NCBI GenBank assembly: GCA_003151665.1
Contig: PLYD01000135.1
Location: forward strand, 1 to 18,491
DNA length: 18,491 bases
Source of the DNA: Candidatus Dormiibacterota bacterium
GTDB lineage: Bacteria; Chloroflexota; Dormibacteria; Dormibacterales; Dormibacteraceae
Reading direction: 5' to 3'
The translations under genes and the position numbers were made by a program. The notes under the pieces were generated by a model. It did not search any database. It worked only from the letters and a program-made list of their open reading frames with translations, and had not been told where the DNA came from. Each line of letters opens with the position of its first letter. Positions within the stretch are counted from its first letter, which is position 1. Shown here piece by piece: positions 1-6,567 of the stretch.

Positions 1-19
1 CGACTACTTCGGCACCACC

Positions 20-364
20 ATGACTCTCACCCTGGAGTCGATCGTCGTTGCGCTGGCGATCACCTTCCTGCTGCCATTCGCCCTCGCGGCTGCCTTCGGC
101 TACTTCCTGGTGCTTGTCCCGACAGTCTTTGCGCCGAGCCGAAAGGGTGTCATCGCTTACGTACTCCTCGGCGTTGTCTTGCTCCGAGTAATCATTAGCC
201 TCGTCGCATCGCTCACCGCGATTGCATCGGGCTTGGCGCACTGGTCACTTCTTCCGGCACCCAACACGTTCACCGTGTCACCGCTCTTTCCGCTGAGCAT
301 GCTCGTTGCCATATTTGCGGCCTGGAGGGGGCGAGCTGACGCACTCGCAGCCGGTAAACGTTGA
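20..364 (+). CDS. Small membrane protein, three predicted TM segments
   Basis: A 114-residue integral membrane protein of unknown function. Hydrophobic stretches lie at about residues 7-37 (long, perhaps a hairpin), 44-70 and 87-102, and the short C-terminal tail is basic (ends AAGKR), so it is probably cytoplasmic. I see no catalytic motif and do not recognise the family. The ATG at 20 has no clear Shine-Dalgarno sequence, and the gene begins so near the window edge that an upstream partner could be out of view. Its TGA overlaps the TTG start of the next gene (TTGA, 4 bases), so the two are probably translationally coupled and work together at the membrane. Confidence 0.6.
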   Translation: MTLTLESIVVALAITFLLPFALAAAFGYFLVLVPTVFAPSRKGVIAYVLLGVVLLRVIISLVASLTAIASGLAHWSLLPAPNTFTVSPLFPLSMLVAIFAAWRGRADALAAGKR

Positions 365-771
365 TCCGATCGCTGGTGCTGGTATTCCTCACAGTCGTTG
401 CGCTCGTGGGCTGCGGCCATGGGCAGAGCCCTACGACCCAAACGGTCTCTTGCCCGAAGGGATCAATCTCGGCGGACAATATCAGCCTGCTCAAACAAAA
501 CCTCGGGACCACTGTCACCGTGGACGGGACGATCGTCTTGACGCATTACGCGCCGACAGAAGAAGGCCAACCGACCTTCTTGGACTTTCACAATCCCTAC
601 CAGGGTTACTTCGAAGTGGTCATTTGGGTGGAGAACCGAAAGGCATTCAGTAGTCCACCGGAGGGCTATTACCTGAATCGACACGTCTGTGTCACGGGCA
701 CCGTTAGCTCCTATGTCGGGCCGGAGATTCGCGTCACATCGCCAAGCCAGATTGTGGTGATTGGATCCTGA
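361..771 (+). CDS. Predicted lipoprotein with OB-fold-like domain
   Basis: A 136-residue predicted lipoprotein. Residues 1-17 form a signal peptide (IRSLVLVFLTVVA core) ending in the lipobox LVGC, with Cys18 as the lipidated residue. The mature part has alternating beta strands (VTVDGTIV, FLDFHNPY, FEVVIWV, VCVTGTVSSY, PEIRVTSPSQIVVI). This pattern resembles the small OB-fold domains that bacteria export, in which a strand of the type 'V.VTGTV..Y.G.PEI.V..P.QI' is typical. Cys31 and Cys109 could form a disulfide. The start is TTG at 361, overlapping the stop of the upstream membrane protein by 4 bases; this placement puts the hydrophobic signal right at the N-terminus. The ligand is unknown. 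Confidence 0.65.
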   Translation: MIRSLVLVFLTVVALVGCGHGQSPTTQTVSCPKGSISADNISLLKQNLGTTVTVDGTIVLTHYAPTEEGQPTFLDFHNPYQGYFEVVIWVENRKAFSSPPEGYYLNRHVCVTGTVSSYVGPEIRVTSPSQIVVIGS

Positions 772-1062
772 CCGAGACGAGCTGACGCCCTAGCTGCAGC
801 CGAGGCATAGAAGGTCTGATAGATGCAAACGGTCTCGTCAAATGCCGTCTGCAGACCAACCTGGCGGTGGTCAGCTGAACCACGGCGAGGCGCGCCCCCC
901 GGAAGGAGGCCGAGGGTTCGGCGCTGAACGCATAGCCTATGGGCCATTCCTTGGCTAGGCGCTTCTCAGGCTCAACTTCTGCAACATCGGCATTTGCCGG
1001 AGTTGTTGCAGATACGTCGCGCCATCTTCCCGCTCGTGCCGGTCGCCAGCACCCCGTGTCCT

Positions 1063-1416
1063 TCAGGGATTCACGGAGACAAAGTGACCGCCCGATACGC
1101 AAAGATCGCTCGAACTCGCTGGATAGTCGTAGTTGAAGCCGCTCTGCGTACAAAAACCGAGATTGGAGGGAACTGTCCCAGCCGGACCGGCTGGGCCTTG
1201 GGGACCGGAAGGTCCCGTTGAGCCCTGCGGACCGACCGACCCCTGAGCGCCGCTCGAACCAGTTGCACCAGACGGTCCCGCCACCCCCGCTGGTCCGGTT
1301 TCGCCACGAGGTCCCAGGTGGAAGGCGGTCCCGAGATAGCCCCCTCCGAAACCAGCGCCAGCGGCGAGGACCACAGTAACGGCGTAGCTCGCGATCCTGT
1401 CTTTGGTCAACCACAT
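1063..1416 (-). CDS. Collagen-like (Gly-X-Y) repeat protein, membrane-anchored
   Basis: A 117-residue protein with an N-terminal membrane anchor or signal (about residues 9-32, rich in Ala, Val and Gly), then an unbroken run of 15 Gly-X-Y triplets from Gly35 to residue 79 (GPRGETGPAG..., GPQGPAGPAG), then a short tail with two cysteines (Cys89 and Cys106) ending HFVSVNP. Gly-X-Y repeats fold as a trimeric collagen triple helix; the Pro-rich X positions and some charged triplets near the start fit this. The tail may trimerise or cross-link through cysteines (inference). The ATG at 1416 has a strong AGGAGG site 5 bases upstream. Role unknown, presumably at the cell surface. Confidence 0.8.
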   Translation of the reverse strand: MWLTKDRIASYAVTVVLAAGAGFGGGYLGTAFHLGPRGETGPAGVAGPSGATGSSGAQGSVGPQGSTGPSGPQGPAGPAGTVPSNLGFCTQSGFNYDYPASSSDLCVSGGHFVSVNP

Positions 1417-1628
1417 CGCAGCCTCCTGAATCCATACGGCCCGCCGCCCCGTTAGGTCTCTACCGGCTCTGGCCCCGAGATCTGGGTAACGTCGATGATG
1501 ATCAAGTCACCGAAGTAGGCGCCCGCAGACCGTGATCATTGCTGCTCACAAACGCGCGCGTGCGCCTCGAGAACGTAGCGCACTGGTCGAAACCCAGGAC
1601 CCTGCAGCCCGCGTGACTGTCTAGGAAA

Positions 1629-1901
1629 TCAGAGCGTGGCCCGGTGCGCGTGCGTAGCTGCGGGCCGAACCTCAAGGTGGCATTCCTTCGCCGCTTTTTC
1701 GACGATCAGAACCGCGGCCGCCCGCGCATCCTCTTCAGACTGGGCTTGCACTCGCACCTGGACCACCAGGGCGGCCTGAGGCATGTGCTCCATGGCGAAG
1801 GTGATGAAACGTTCTCCGAGCCTCGCTTCGAGGTCGCGCAATCCTTCGCCGACGATCGGCTCCTTTGCGCGAGGCGCGACGACGACGTCCCACAGGTCCA
1901 T
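1629..1901 (-). CDS. Small hypothetical protein, 90 aa
   Basis: A 90-residue soluble protein with no family that I recognise. It opens with MDLWDVVVAPR, followed by a predicted helix (EGLRDLEARLGERF), a strand (AALVVQVRVQAQ), a second helix (SEEDARAAAVLIVEKAAKEC) and a short strand (LEVRPA). This is an alpha/beta order that could form a small ferredoxin-like fold. Composition looks like real coding sequence rather than a shadow frame. The ATG at 1901 lies only 9 bases beyond the stop of the 55-aa gene upstream, so the two are probably cotranscribed. No strong Shine-Dalgarno sequence is visible, consistent with coupling to the upstream gene. Confidence 0.5.
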   Translation of the reverse strand: MDLWDVVVAPRAKEPIVGEGLRDLEARLGERFITFAMEHMPQAALVVQVRVQAQSEEDARAAAVLIVEKAAKECHLEVRPAATHAHRATL

Positions 1902-1910
1902 GTATGAAGC

Positions 1911-2078
1911 TCAGCGAAACAGTCGGCGCCAGAATCCGCTGCGGGCGAGCAGCCGGCCGACCGCTTTGTTCTTCGCCCTGCGTGCGACCCGCTTCGGGTC
2001 ACCGGACGCCGGCGCCTCGACGTCGTCGACGCGGCGAGCGGCGCGGAAGAGCTTCGAGGACAGGCGCGGCTGTCTCAT
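1911..2078 (-). CDS. Short basic protein, 55 aa
   Basis: A 55-residue, strongly basic protein with two helical parts: an N-terminal helix (SSKLFRAARRVDDVEA) and a C-terminal Arg/Lys-rich helix (DPKRVARRAKNKAVGRLLAR) ending in SGFWRRLFR. From memory, short proteins with the pattern 'A.GDP...ARR.KNK..GR.L.R.GFWRRLW' are common as unnamed proteins in high-GC actinobacterial genomes; I have not checked this. The charge suggests RNA, DNA or ribosome contact, but that is inference. The ATG at 2078 is preceded by only a weak ribosome site. It lies between the TPR gene upstream (45 bases) and the 90-aa gene downstream (9 bases), all on the same strand. Confidence 0.55.
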   Translation of the reverse strand: MRQPRLSSKLFRAARRVDDVEAPASGDPKRVARRAKNKAVGRLLARSGFWRRLFR

Positions 2079-2122
2079 GGCACTAGTCTGCTCGTCGGGG
2101 CGATGAGTCCGCGTGGGGGCTC

Positions 2123-3106
2123 TTAGCCCTCGTGCAGAGCTTCCAAGGAAAGCGCGAAGTTCTTTCCGCTATCGTCCTCGCGGTGGCGCAACTCGGACGC
2201 CTCTGCGCCCTCAACGTACTGCCGCGCGGCGGCGGCGTCGGACTGTCGGGTGCTCCAGGCTGCGTTCAGCATCATCAGCGCCACGTACTCGGCTGCGGCG
2301 TTGAGCGTGACTGGGAACAGACGCTTGCCATGTATCCCGAACAACACAGCCTGGGGTGCCTTGAACCCGTGGACGCGCAGGCATTGCTCGAAGAAGATCT
2401 GTGCAGACACGAGGTCTCCGAGCAGGTAGTGAGCGCAGCCAATGTTCGCGTCGAGCAGCTCGGGATATTTGTAGCCAAGCTCCCGTGCGCGTTGGAAAGC
2501 CTCGATCGCGGGCGCCGCCTTACCCGCGCTCAGCAACACGAACCCGAGGTTGTTGTGGCCTCCGGCGTCTGACGGGAACCTGGCGACGACATCGCGGAAT
2601 GCCGCCTCTGCAGCCGCGAGGTCGCCACTCGTGAATGCCTGGTATCCGCTGTCCAGCAAGCGGCTCGCCTCTGCAGCCGCATCGAACGCGCCGGGAGTCC
2701 GCTCCACCCGCAACGGGACGCTGGTCGCGACGTTGTCGTCAAGGAGCACCGAGAAGGTGTAGTCGCCCTCGGCCGGCAGCGTGATGTTCTCGAGGTTGAA
2801 GACGAAGTGGAAGTAAACGGGCTTGGCCGGTTCAGTCGGTTCCGCGCGCACGGTGAACTGGGCCGACAACGGCTTGAGCGGGGGCTCGGTCCCAGGACCG
2901 GTGGCGTCGATCCGCATCGTGTGGGGCTCGGGCCGGAGCTCGTCCGGGCCGAACTCGAGGCCCAGCGCCAGCGCGAGCCGGGGCACGTTCGCAGGAAACG
3001 TGGGGAACGACAGCGAGCGTATGCCGCCGCCGAGAACGTATAGCTTGAGGTCCGCCGCGTTGGCGACGGCATGGTCGGCGAGCAGCGCCAGCGGGATGCT
3101 AGGCAT
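2123..3106 (-). CDS. DUF6941-like beta-sandwich plus TPR protein
   Basis: A 327-residue, two-part protein with no signal peptide. Residues 1-135 follow the pattern of the DUF6941 family: ALLADHA near the start, LKLYVLGGGIRSL, VPRLALALGLEF, PHTMRI, and a closing strand set GDYTFSVLLDD ... VPLRVER. Residues about 142-250 hold TPR-type helix pairs (AFTSGDLAAAEAAFRDVVARFP; HNNLGFVLLSAGKAAPAIEAFQRARELG; ANIGCAHYLLGDLVSAQIFFEQCL), and the rest is helical. TPRs mediate protein contacts; the role of DUF6941 is unknown. The frame is open well upstream, but the ATG at 3106 starts the conserved domain and overlaps the previous gene's stop by 8 bases, which supports translational coupling. It is the last gene of a three-gene set. 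Confidence 0.7.
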   Translation of the reverse strand: MPSIPLALLADHAVANAADLKLYVLGGGIRSLSFPTFPANVPRLALALGLEFGPDELRPEPHTMRIDATGPGTEPPLKPLSAQFTVRAEPTEPAKPVYFHFVFNLENITLPAEGDYTFSVLLDDNVATSVPLRVERTPGAFDAAAEASRLLDSGYQAFTSGDLAAAEAAFRDVVARFPSDAGGHNNLGFVLLSAGKAAPAIEAFQRARELGYKYPELLDANIGCAHYLLGDLVSAQIFFEQCLRVHGFKAPQAVLFGIHGKRLFPVTLNAAAEYVALMMLNAAWSTRQSDAAAARQYVEGAEASELRHREDDSGKNFALSLEALHEG

Positions 3107-3713
3107 TGAGCGGCGGCCTTGGCTCCTGAAATGCGTGGTGCAGGTAGTTCCAGTACGCACCCGCAACCGCCTCTCGAAGCTCCTGCGAAGCGGATGCGTG
3201 TCTCGTTGCAGGTGCGGCCAACGCGCCCGGGCGTAGCGGGGTCGTCTTTCGGAAGTCGACAAACGAGGTGACCATCGCGGGGGGCTCGTCCTGCGCCTCC
3301 AGCGGGAACATGTCCATGCGCTCGCCGGCGAGGCACTTCTGCTGGTATGCGGGCTCGAGGTCCGTGATGGGCCGAATCATGGCCAATGCCCTATGGTCGG
3401 GGTCGTTCTCGATCTCACAGTCGTGTGTGAGCACCATCCCCATCGCTAGGAGCACGGGTACGAGCGCGAGTTCTGGTCTCTGCCGGTCCTTCAGTCTGAA
3501 CTCTTCCCTCGGAGGGCGCTCGCTGCCTTGGTGTGAGGCCGGGCCGTCGAACTCCTTGTGAATCGAGTAGATGATGCGGCCCTTGCTAGGCCCCACGTAC
3601 CGAGCGACTAATAGCGGTCGCTCAGGAACCCACACGAAGGGGACGTCGATGAAGATGTCGCCCTGCAGCATGGGCTCGTCTGCCTTGGGCGGCAGGTAGA
3701 GGGCCTCAGGCAA
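3099..3713 (-). CDS. Hypothetical protein with THDCEIEN motif, 204 aa
   Basis: A 204-residue soluble protein whose family I cannot name. It reads as a compact beta-rich N-terminal part (LQGDIFIDVPFVWV, LLVARYVGPSKGRIIYSI) and a middle segment MVLTHDCEIEND around residues 93-104, where the His, Asp, Cys and Glu look like a conserved core or metal site. A strand follows (ALAMIRPITDLEP), then SFVDFRKTTPL and a C-terminal helix (ASASQELREAVAGAYWNYLHH). The 'THDCEI ... VRP ... SFVDxR' order recalls unnamed bacterial proteins; that is memory, not a search. The start is TTG at 3713, the longest option, 24 bases after the 77-aa gene. The stop overlaps the DUF6941-like/TPR gene, so these are one operon. 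Confidence 0.65.
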   Translation of the reverse strand: MPEALYLPPKADEPMLQGDIFIDVPFVWVPERPLLVARYVGPSKGRIIYSIHKEFDGPASHQGSERPPREEFRLKDRQRPELALVPVLLAMGMVLTHDCEIENDPDHRALAMIRPITDLEPAYQQKCLAGERMDMFPLEAQDEPPAMVTSFVDFRKTTPLRPGALAAPATRHASASQELREAVAGAYWNYLHHAFQEPRPPLNA

Positions 3714-3737
3714 CGGGCCGCGACGGCCGCCTGCGGC

Positions 3738-3971
3738 CTAGAAGCGCTCGAGCTCGCCGGTGGGCCCGTGCTCGTGGTGTGCCGGCCGGGGCATCGCCCG
3801 GAAGGTGGCGGCCATTCGGGCGTAGTAGGCGCGGACGTTCGGTGCAGGCGCGGCGGCATTGGGGGCCTCAGCCTCCACGACGAGGTCGTCCCACGCCCAG
3901 CCCTTGAGCTTGGCGGGGCCAGTCACGAATACCTCGACCCGAGGTCGGACGGGAGCCTCAAGTGACGCCAT
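3738..3971 (-). CDS. Small hypothetical protein, first gene of a three-gene operon
   Basis: A 77-residue protein that I do not recognise. It has a beta-type N-terminal half (RVEVFVTGPAKLKGWAWDDLVVEAEAP), an Ala/Pro-rich linker and a helical C-terminal half (VRAYYARMAATFRAM) ending in a His-rich tail (PAHHEHGP). There is no signal peptide. The ATG at 3971 has a GGAGG site about ten bases upstream, stronger than those of its downstream partners, which fits a promoter-proximal gene. The 24-base gap to the 204-aa gene, and that gene's overlap with the TPR gene, suggest that the three products work together. The function is unknown. Confidence 0.5.
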   Translation of the reverse strand: MASLEAPVRPRVEVFVTGPAKLKGWAWDDLVVEAEAPNAAAPAPNVRAYYARMAATFRAMPRPAHHEHGPTGELERF

Positions 3972-4328
3972 TACGAACTACCTCCAGTTCCGATCCTAGT
4001 GAACTCGGCGGGCGCGGTGCGGCCGACTTCGGAGCATGAGTCTACAGGTTGCCCCTTGGAGTTTCCCCAGCTTTAAACAAGCCCCCAACCCGATTGCGAT
4101 TCAGCGGAGTACCCATGTAACAGTAACGCAGCCCGGCCTGGCGGGGTTCAAGCGCCTTCGCGGCTCCTGGCGCGTCTCGAGCTGCCTGCAGCCCCGGTGC
4201 GAGCGACCGTCGGCGTCGCCGCGGAAGTCTTCAAGCGAGCCAACCCATGCAAGGGAGGTCACGTTTGCCGGCAAGGTCGTCCGGACTCGGCAGTCGATGT
4301 GGCTCGGCAGCCGGCCGGATCTTGACCG
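3972..4328. other. Gene-poor stretch upstream of the three-gene operon
   Basis: I find no convincing gene here. Reading frames on both strands have shadow-like composition rich in Arg and Ser. The part next to 3971 must carry the promoter of the three-gene operon. On the minus strand a TAGGAT hexamer (plus-strand atccta at 3994-3999) could be a -10 element, but no good -35 accompanies it. An AT-rich spot with TTTAAA (near 4073-4079) stands out in otherwise GC-rich DNA. With the recombinase remnant nearby, this looks like decayed accessory DNA. Confidence 0.35.
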
Positions 4329-4454
4329 CTAGTCCGCGCCCGTGTCGGGCCGGAGTTCGACGACACGAAGTTTCTCGATGGTCGCGGCGACCGCGAGCGT
4401 GAGGTCGTTGAGCGTGTGCACGATGTTCTCGGGCATCAGCGGGGCGTCTGCCAT
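4329..4454 (-). CDS. Possible 41-aa small protein
   Basis: A 41-residue frame starting MADAPLMPENIVHTLNDL and ending RPDTGAD. It has one long amphipathic helix (ENIVHTLNDLTLAVAATIEKLRVVEL) and a balanced composition, unlike the Arg-rich shadow frames around it. Its ATG directly abuts a TAA (TAAATG) that ends another open stretch reading LIPRLVDFGETRVEALCKAI then DFGAPA, so it may be the tail of a small two-cistron unit. The upstream stretch loosely recalls the start of coniferyl-aldehyde dehydrogenase-type enzymes (pattern 'AI..DFG'), but no further dehydrogenase sequence follows. Either it is a real small gene or a leftover from decay. Confidence 0.3.
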   Translation of the reverse strand: MADAPLMPENIVHTLNDLTLAVAATIEKLRVVELRPDTGAD

Positions 4455-4648
4455 TTACGCCGGCGCGCCGAAGTCTGTAATGATCGCCTTGCACAACGCC
4501 TCTACCCGTGTCTCTCCGAAGTCCACGAGGCGCGGTATCAGCTGACCGATCGAACCCTGTCCGCGCGCTCCTTGTTGGCCGTGAAGGGTAGTTATCTCCG
4601 AGAGATCTCTCCCTTGCTCGGCGGTGCCGGTAGGCTCGTGCGGACTGA

Positions 4649-4987
4649 TTGCGAAGCGCCGTGGACGCTCTGCGCAGGCATCGCGCCAAGGCCCCATCCA
4701 TCGGCTTCGTCTTCTCCCGGCCTGACGGTCGACCGCTCGCGGTCACCACGACCTGGAAACGTTGGCAGGCGCTCCTCGATCGAGCCAAGGTGCCGGCGAA
4801 TCCCTTCCACAGCGCCCGCCACTCAGCCGCGACGTTGCTGCTCAGCCGCGGCGTGCACCCGAAAATCGTGAGCGAGATGCTCGGCCACTCGACGGTGGCG
4901 ATGACGCTGGATGTCTACTCTCATGTGACACCGGCGATGCACCGCGAAGCGGCTAGGACGATGGACAGCATTCTCGGGAGGAATTAG
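4649..4987 (+). pseudogene. Tyrosine recombinase (phage integrase), C-terminal remnant
   Basis: About 112 residues of the catalytic domain of a tyrosine site-specific recombinase. Visible active-site pieces are HSARH (the HxxR box, with His and Arg), LGHS (third His region) and the nucleophile Tyr in DVYSHV, just before a C-terminal helix. The full protein is normally 300-400 residues: the N-terminal DNA-binding domain and the first catalytic Arg box are absent. The frame opens at TTG 4649 directly after an in-frame TGA, and I see no integrase-like sequence upstream in any frame. The fragment is thus truncated and should be inactive. Its stop overlaps the stop of the converging HEPN gene (TTAG). 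It marks a former mobile element or integrated island near the tRNA-Pro. Confidence 0.8.
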
Positions 4988-6279
4988 CCCGAGGGCTTGG
5001 ACTTGGTCTTGTTGAAGTAGTCCTGCCACGTCGACCCTGCATATGACGTGAGCCAGTTTTCAAGTTGCTGCCGGTCAGCGTGATTGTCGAGCGCCCTCAG
5101 GAGGTCGGAGCGCCGTGCAATCCGGTTCTCACCCGCGAAGCGCAGTACGTGATCAAGGGTCCATCGAACCGTCAGCCAAAACCCCGAAACCGAACGGTCG
5201 TCGATGTCGGGTGCCGCCTCACCATGGACAGCCGCGGAACGCACGACGTCGTAGAGAAACAGCGTCTCATTCGGGTGCGTGAACTGACCGGTTACCACCT
5301 GACCCAGCATTGCCTGCCTGAACGCGAGCGCATGAGCCTTCTCTCCCTCGGAGATGTCTCCAAGGAGAGCTTCGAGGGCGAAGAACAGGTAGAGCAGCGC
5401 GACGATGGGTTCACCGGTGAAGCGCGCACGCTCCATCCACCTGATCGAAATGTGGACCTGCTTCTCCAGCCCGGTCGAAGCCACAAGAGGCACGCTGGTG
5501 ACGGCCTGTTGGTTCGCAAGATCGATCAGGCTTTCGTCGAGCTCGAGTTCATAGGCGACGTCAGTAGGCGTTTGCCAACCGCTCAAGTCAGGGCCCAGCG
5601 CGTAAGCACGGCCGAGCCGAAACCGCAGCTGCTTGTCGTTGATGCCACGATGCTCCCGGAGTGCGATTCGCAGAACACGAAGCGCGTGTGCAACCCGTGT
5701 GCGGCCGCGCTCACTCATTAAGCTGCGATTGGTCCCGGTCACCTCAACTGCAGCGACCGAACCTATCGGAGCATCGCGCAGAAGGCCAGGCAAACGGTCG
5801 TCGTGCGGAACCTCCGGCGCCTCCACCGGCAGGAGCTGGATCCCGGCAACCTCGACTGGCGATTCGACCTTGAGGTAGTCGATCGTGACGTAGCAGATCC
5901 GCGTCTCCAGCTCACGCGCGTTCTCAGCGAGGAACCCAGCCACATGATCGCGCTCGCGGTCGATTACAGATCGAGCTGCAAACCGCCGAACGATATCCTT
6001 CGCGCTATCGCCGAGGTGCTCTAGGCTGAGGTCCTCGAGCAGGATGTCCGGCACCTTCTCCAGAGCATCGGACTCCTGGCGGGTGAGCCTCAGCTCCACG
6101 TCGGCTGCGATGTCACTCGGAACCGTGATCACGTGAAGAAAGCCAGGCTCAAGTTCCCGGGTCTTCACCCGCATCAACCGCTGCAGCTTCGCAAGGGCAT
6201 CTTCAGCCCGCGACTTCTTCTTGCGGGTTGGGGTCACGGTTGGGGTCAAACCTATCCTAGACGGCGATTCCGAATTCAA
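4984..6279 (-). CDS. Apea-like HEPN-domain protein, candidate RNase
   Basis: A 431-residue protein whose C-terminal third looks like an Apea-type HEPN domain: a helix with ALLYLFFALEALLGD (about residues 294-308), a second helix (AHALAFRQAMLGQVV) and the motif LYDVVRSAAVHGE with Arg347 and His352. This R-x4-H pattern is the HEPN signature, and in many HEPN proteins it forms a metal-independent RNase site at a dimer interface. The N-terminal 280 residues are mixed alpha/beta and unrecognised; they may sense or bind a trigger. There is no signal peptide or TM segment. The start is uncertain: TTG 6279 is the longest option without a clear ribosome site, and GTG 6237 is an alternative. It sits between the recombinase remnant and tRNA-Pro, a typical place for accessory or defence cargo. 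Confidence 0.7.
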   Translation of the reverse strand: MNSESPSRIGLTPTVTPTRKKKSRAEDALAKLQRLMRVKTRELEPGFLHVITVPSDIAADVELRLTRQESDALEKVPDILLEDLSLEHLGDSAKDIVRRFAARSVIDRERDHVAGFLAENARELETRICYVTIDYLKVESPVEVAGIQLLPVEAPEVPHDDRLPGLLRDAPIGSVAAVEVTGTNRSLMSERGRTRVAHALRVLRIALREHRGINDKQLRFRLGRAYALGPDLSGWQTPTDVAYELELDESLIDLANQQAVTSVPLVASTGLEKQVHISIRWMERARFTGEPIVALLYLFFALEALLGDISEGEKAHALAFRQAMLGQVVTGQFTHPNETLFLYDVVRSAAVHGEAAPDIDDRSVSGFWLTVRWTLDHVLRFAGENRIARRSDLLRALDNHADRQQLENWLTSYAGSTWQDYFNKTKSKPSG

Positions 6280-6297
6280 AAGGTGGAGCGGGAGACG

Positions 6298-6320
6298 GGG
6301 ATCCTCCGCTCTCGGATCCC
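6298..6320. repeat. Inverted repeat upstream of the HEPN gene
   Basis: Perfect 7-base arms GGGATCC and GGATCCC are separated by 9 bases, lying 19 bases upstream of the TTG at 6279 on the side where the HEPN gene's leader should be. It could be an operator or a leader hairpin limiting translation. No T-run follows on either strand, so it is not a standard terminator. The function is inference. Confidence 0.35.
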
Positions 6321-6409
6321 ATCAGCCACATGATCGTCATCGGTCACGATGAAAGACAGGTGCTCGCCAGGTGTCCACTGGGGCCGTTTCTGATACTTCC
6401 CAGGGAAAT

Positions 6410-6431
6410 TGTGACCCGGCTGTGACCCGGC
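6410..6431. repeat. 11-bp perfect tandem repeat next to tRNA-Pro
   Basis: TGTGACCCGGC occurs twice head to tail, followed six bases later by a partial copy TGTGAC at 6438-6443. It lies 33 to 66 bases beyond the 3' end of the tRNA-Pro gene. Short spaced direct repeats beside a tRNA 3' end are where integrase or excisionase arm sites usually sit, so this may be a relic of an attachment region (inference). Confidence 0.45.
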
Positions 6432-6475
6432 TACCGCTGTGACAGTCGAGGATTATGGGATTCGTATTCAGAAAC

Positions 6476-6552
6476 TGGTCGGGGGCCCGGGATTTGAACC
6501 CGGGGCCTCACGGTCCCGAACCGTGCGCGCTGCCAAACTGCGCCAGCCCCCG
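6476..6552 (-). tRNA. tRNA-Pro (anticodon CGG), CCA encoded
   Basis: A complete cloverleaf reads on the minus strand. The acceptor stem CGGGGGC pairs perfectly with GCCCCCG (C1-G72 as usual for tRNA-Pro), then discriminator A73 and an encoded CCA. The D arm is GGCGCAGTTTGGCAGCGC. The anticodon stem CACGG/CCGTG encloses the loop TTCGGGA, giving anticodon CGG (reads CCG) with T33 and the G37 expected for proline tRNA. The T arm is CCGGG-TTCAAAT-CCCGG. It follows the thioesterase gene by 15 bases on the same strand and could be read from the same transcript or its own promoter. tRNA genes are common integration targets, and the recombinase remnant 1.5 kb away fits that. Confidence 0.95.
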
Positions 6553-6567
6553 ACTCGAGTGCTGATT

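Noticed and set aside
734..1435. Long minus-strand frame covering the collagen-like gene and the gap down to 734
   Set aside because: It lies in another frame over the Gly-X-Y repeat; its Arg/Ser-rich composition is that of a shadow, and the collagen frame has a strong ribosome site and clear signal. The 772-1062 part shows no recognisable gene.
1497..1547. ATGATCA ... TGATCAT inverted repeat between the collagen-like and 90-aa genes
   Set aside because: Only 7-base arms around a loop of about 28 bases and no T-run; too weak to call an operator or terminator.
4231..4788. 185-residue minus-strand frame
   Set aside because: It is Arg-rich, has no domain-like pattern and overlaps the recombinase remnant on the other strand.
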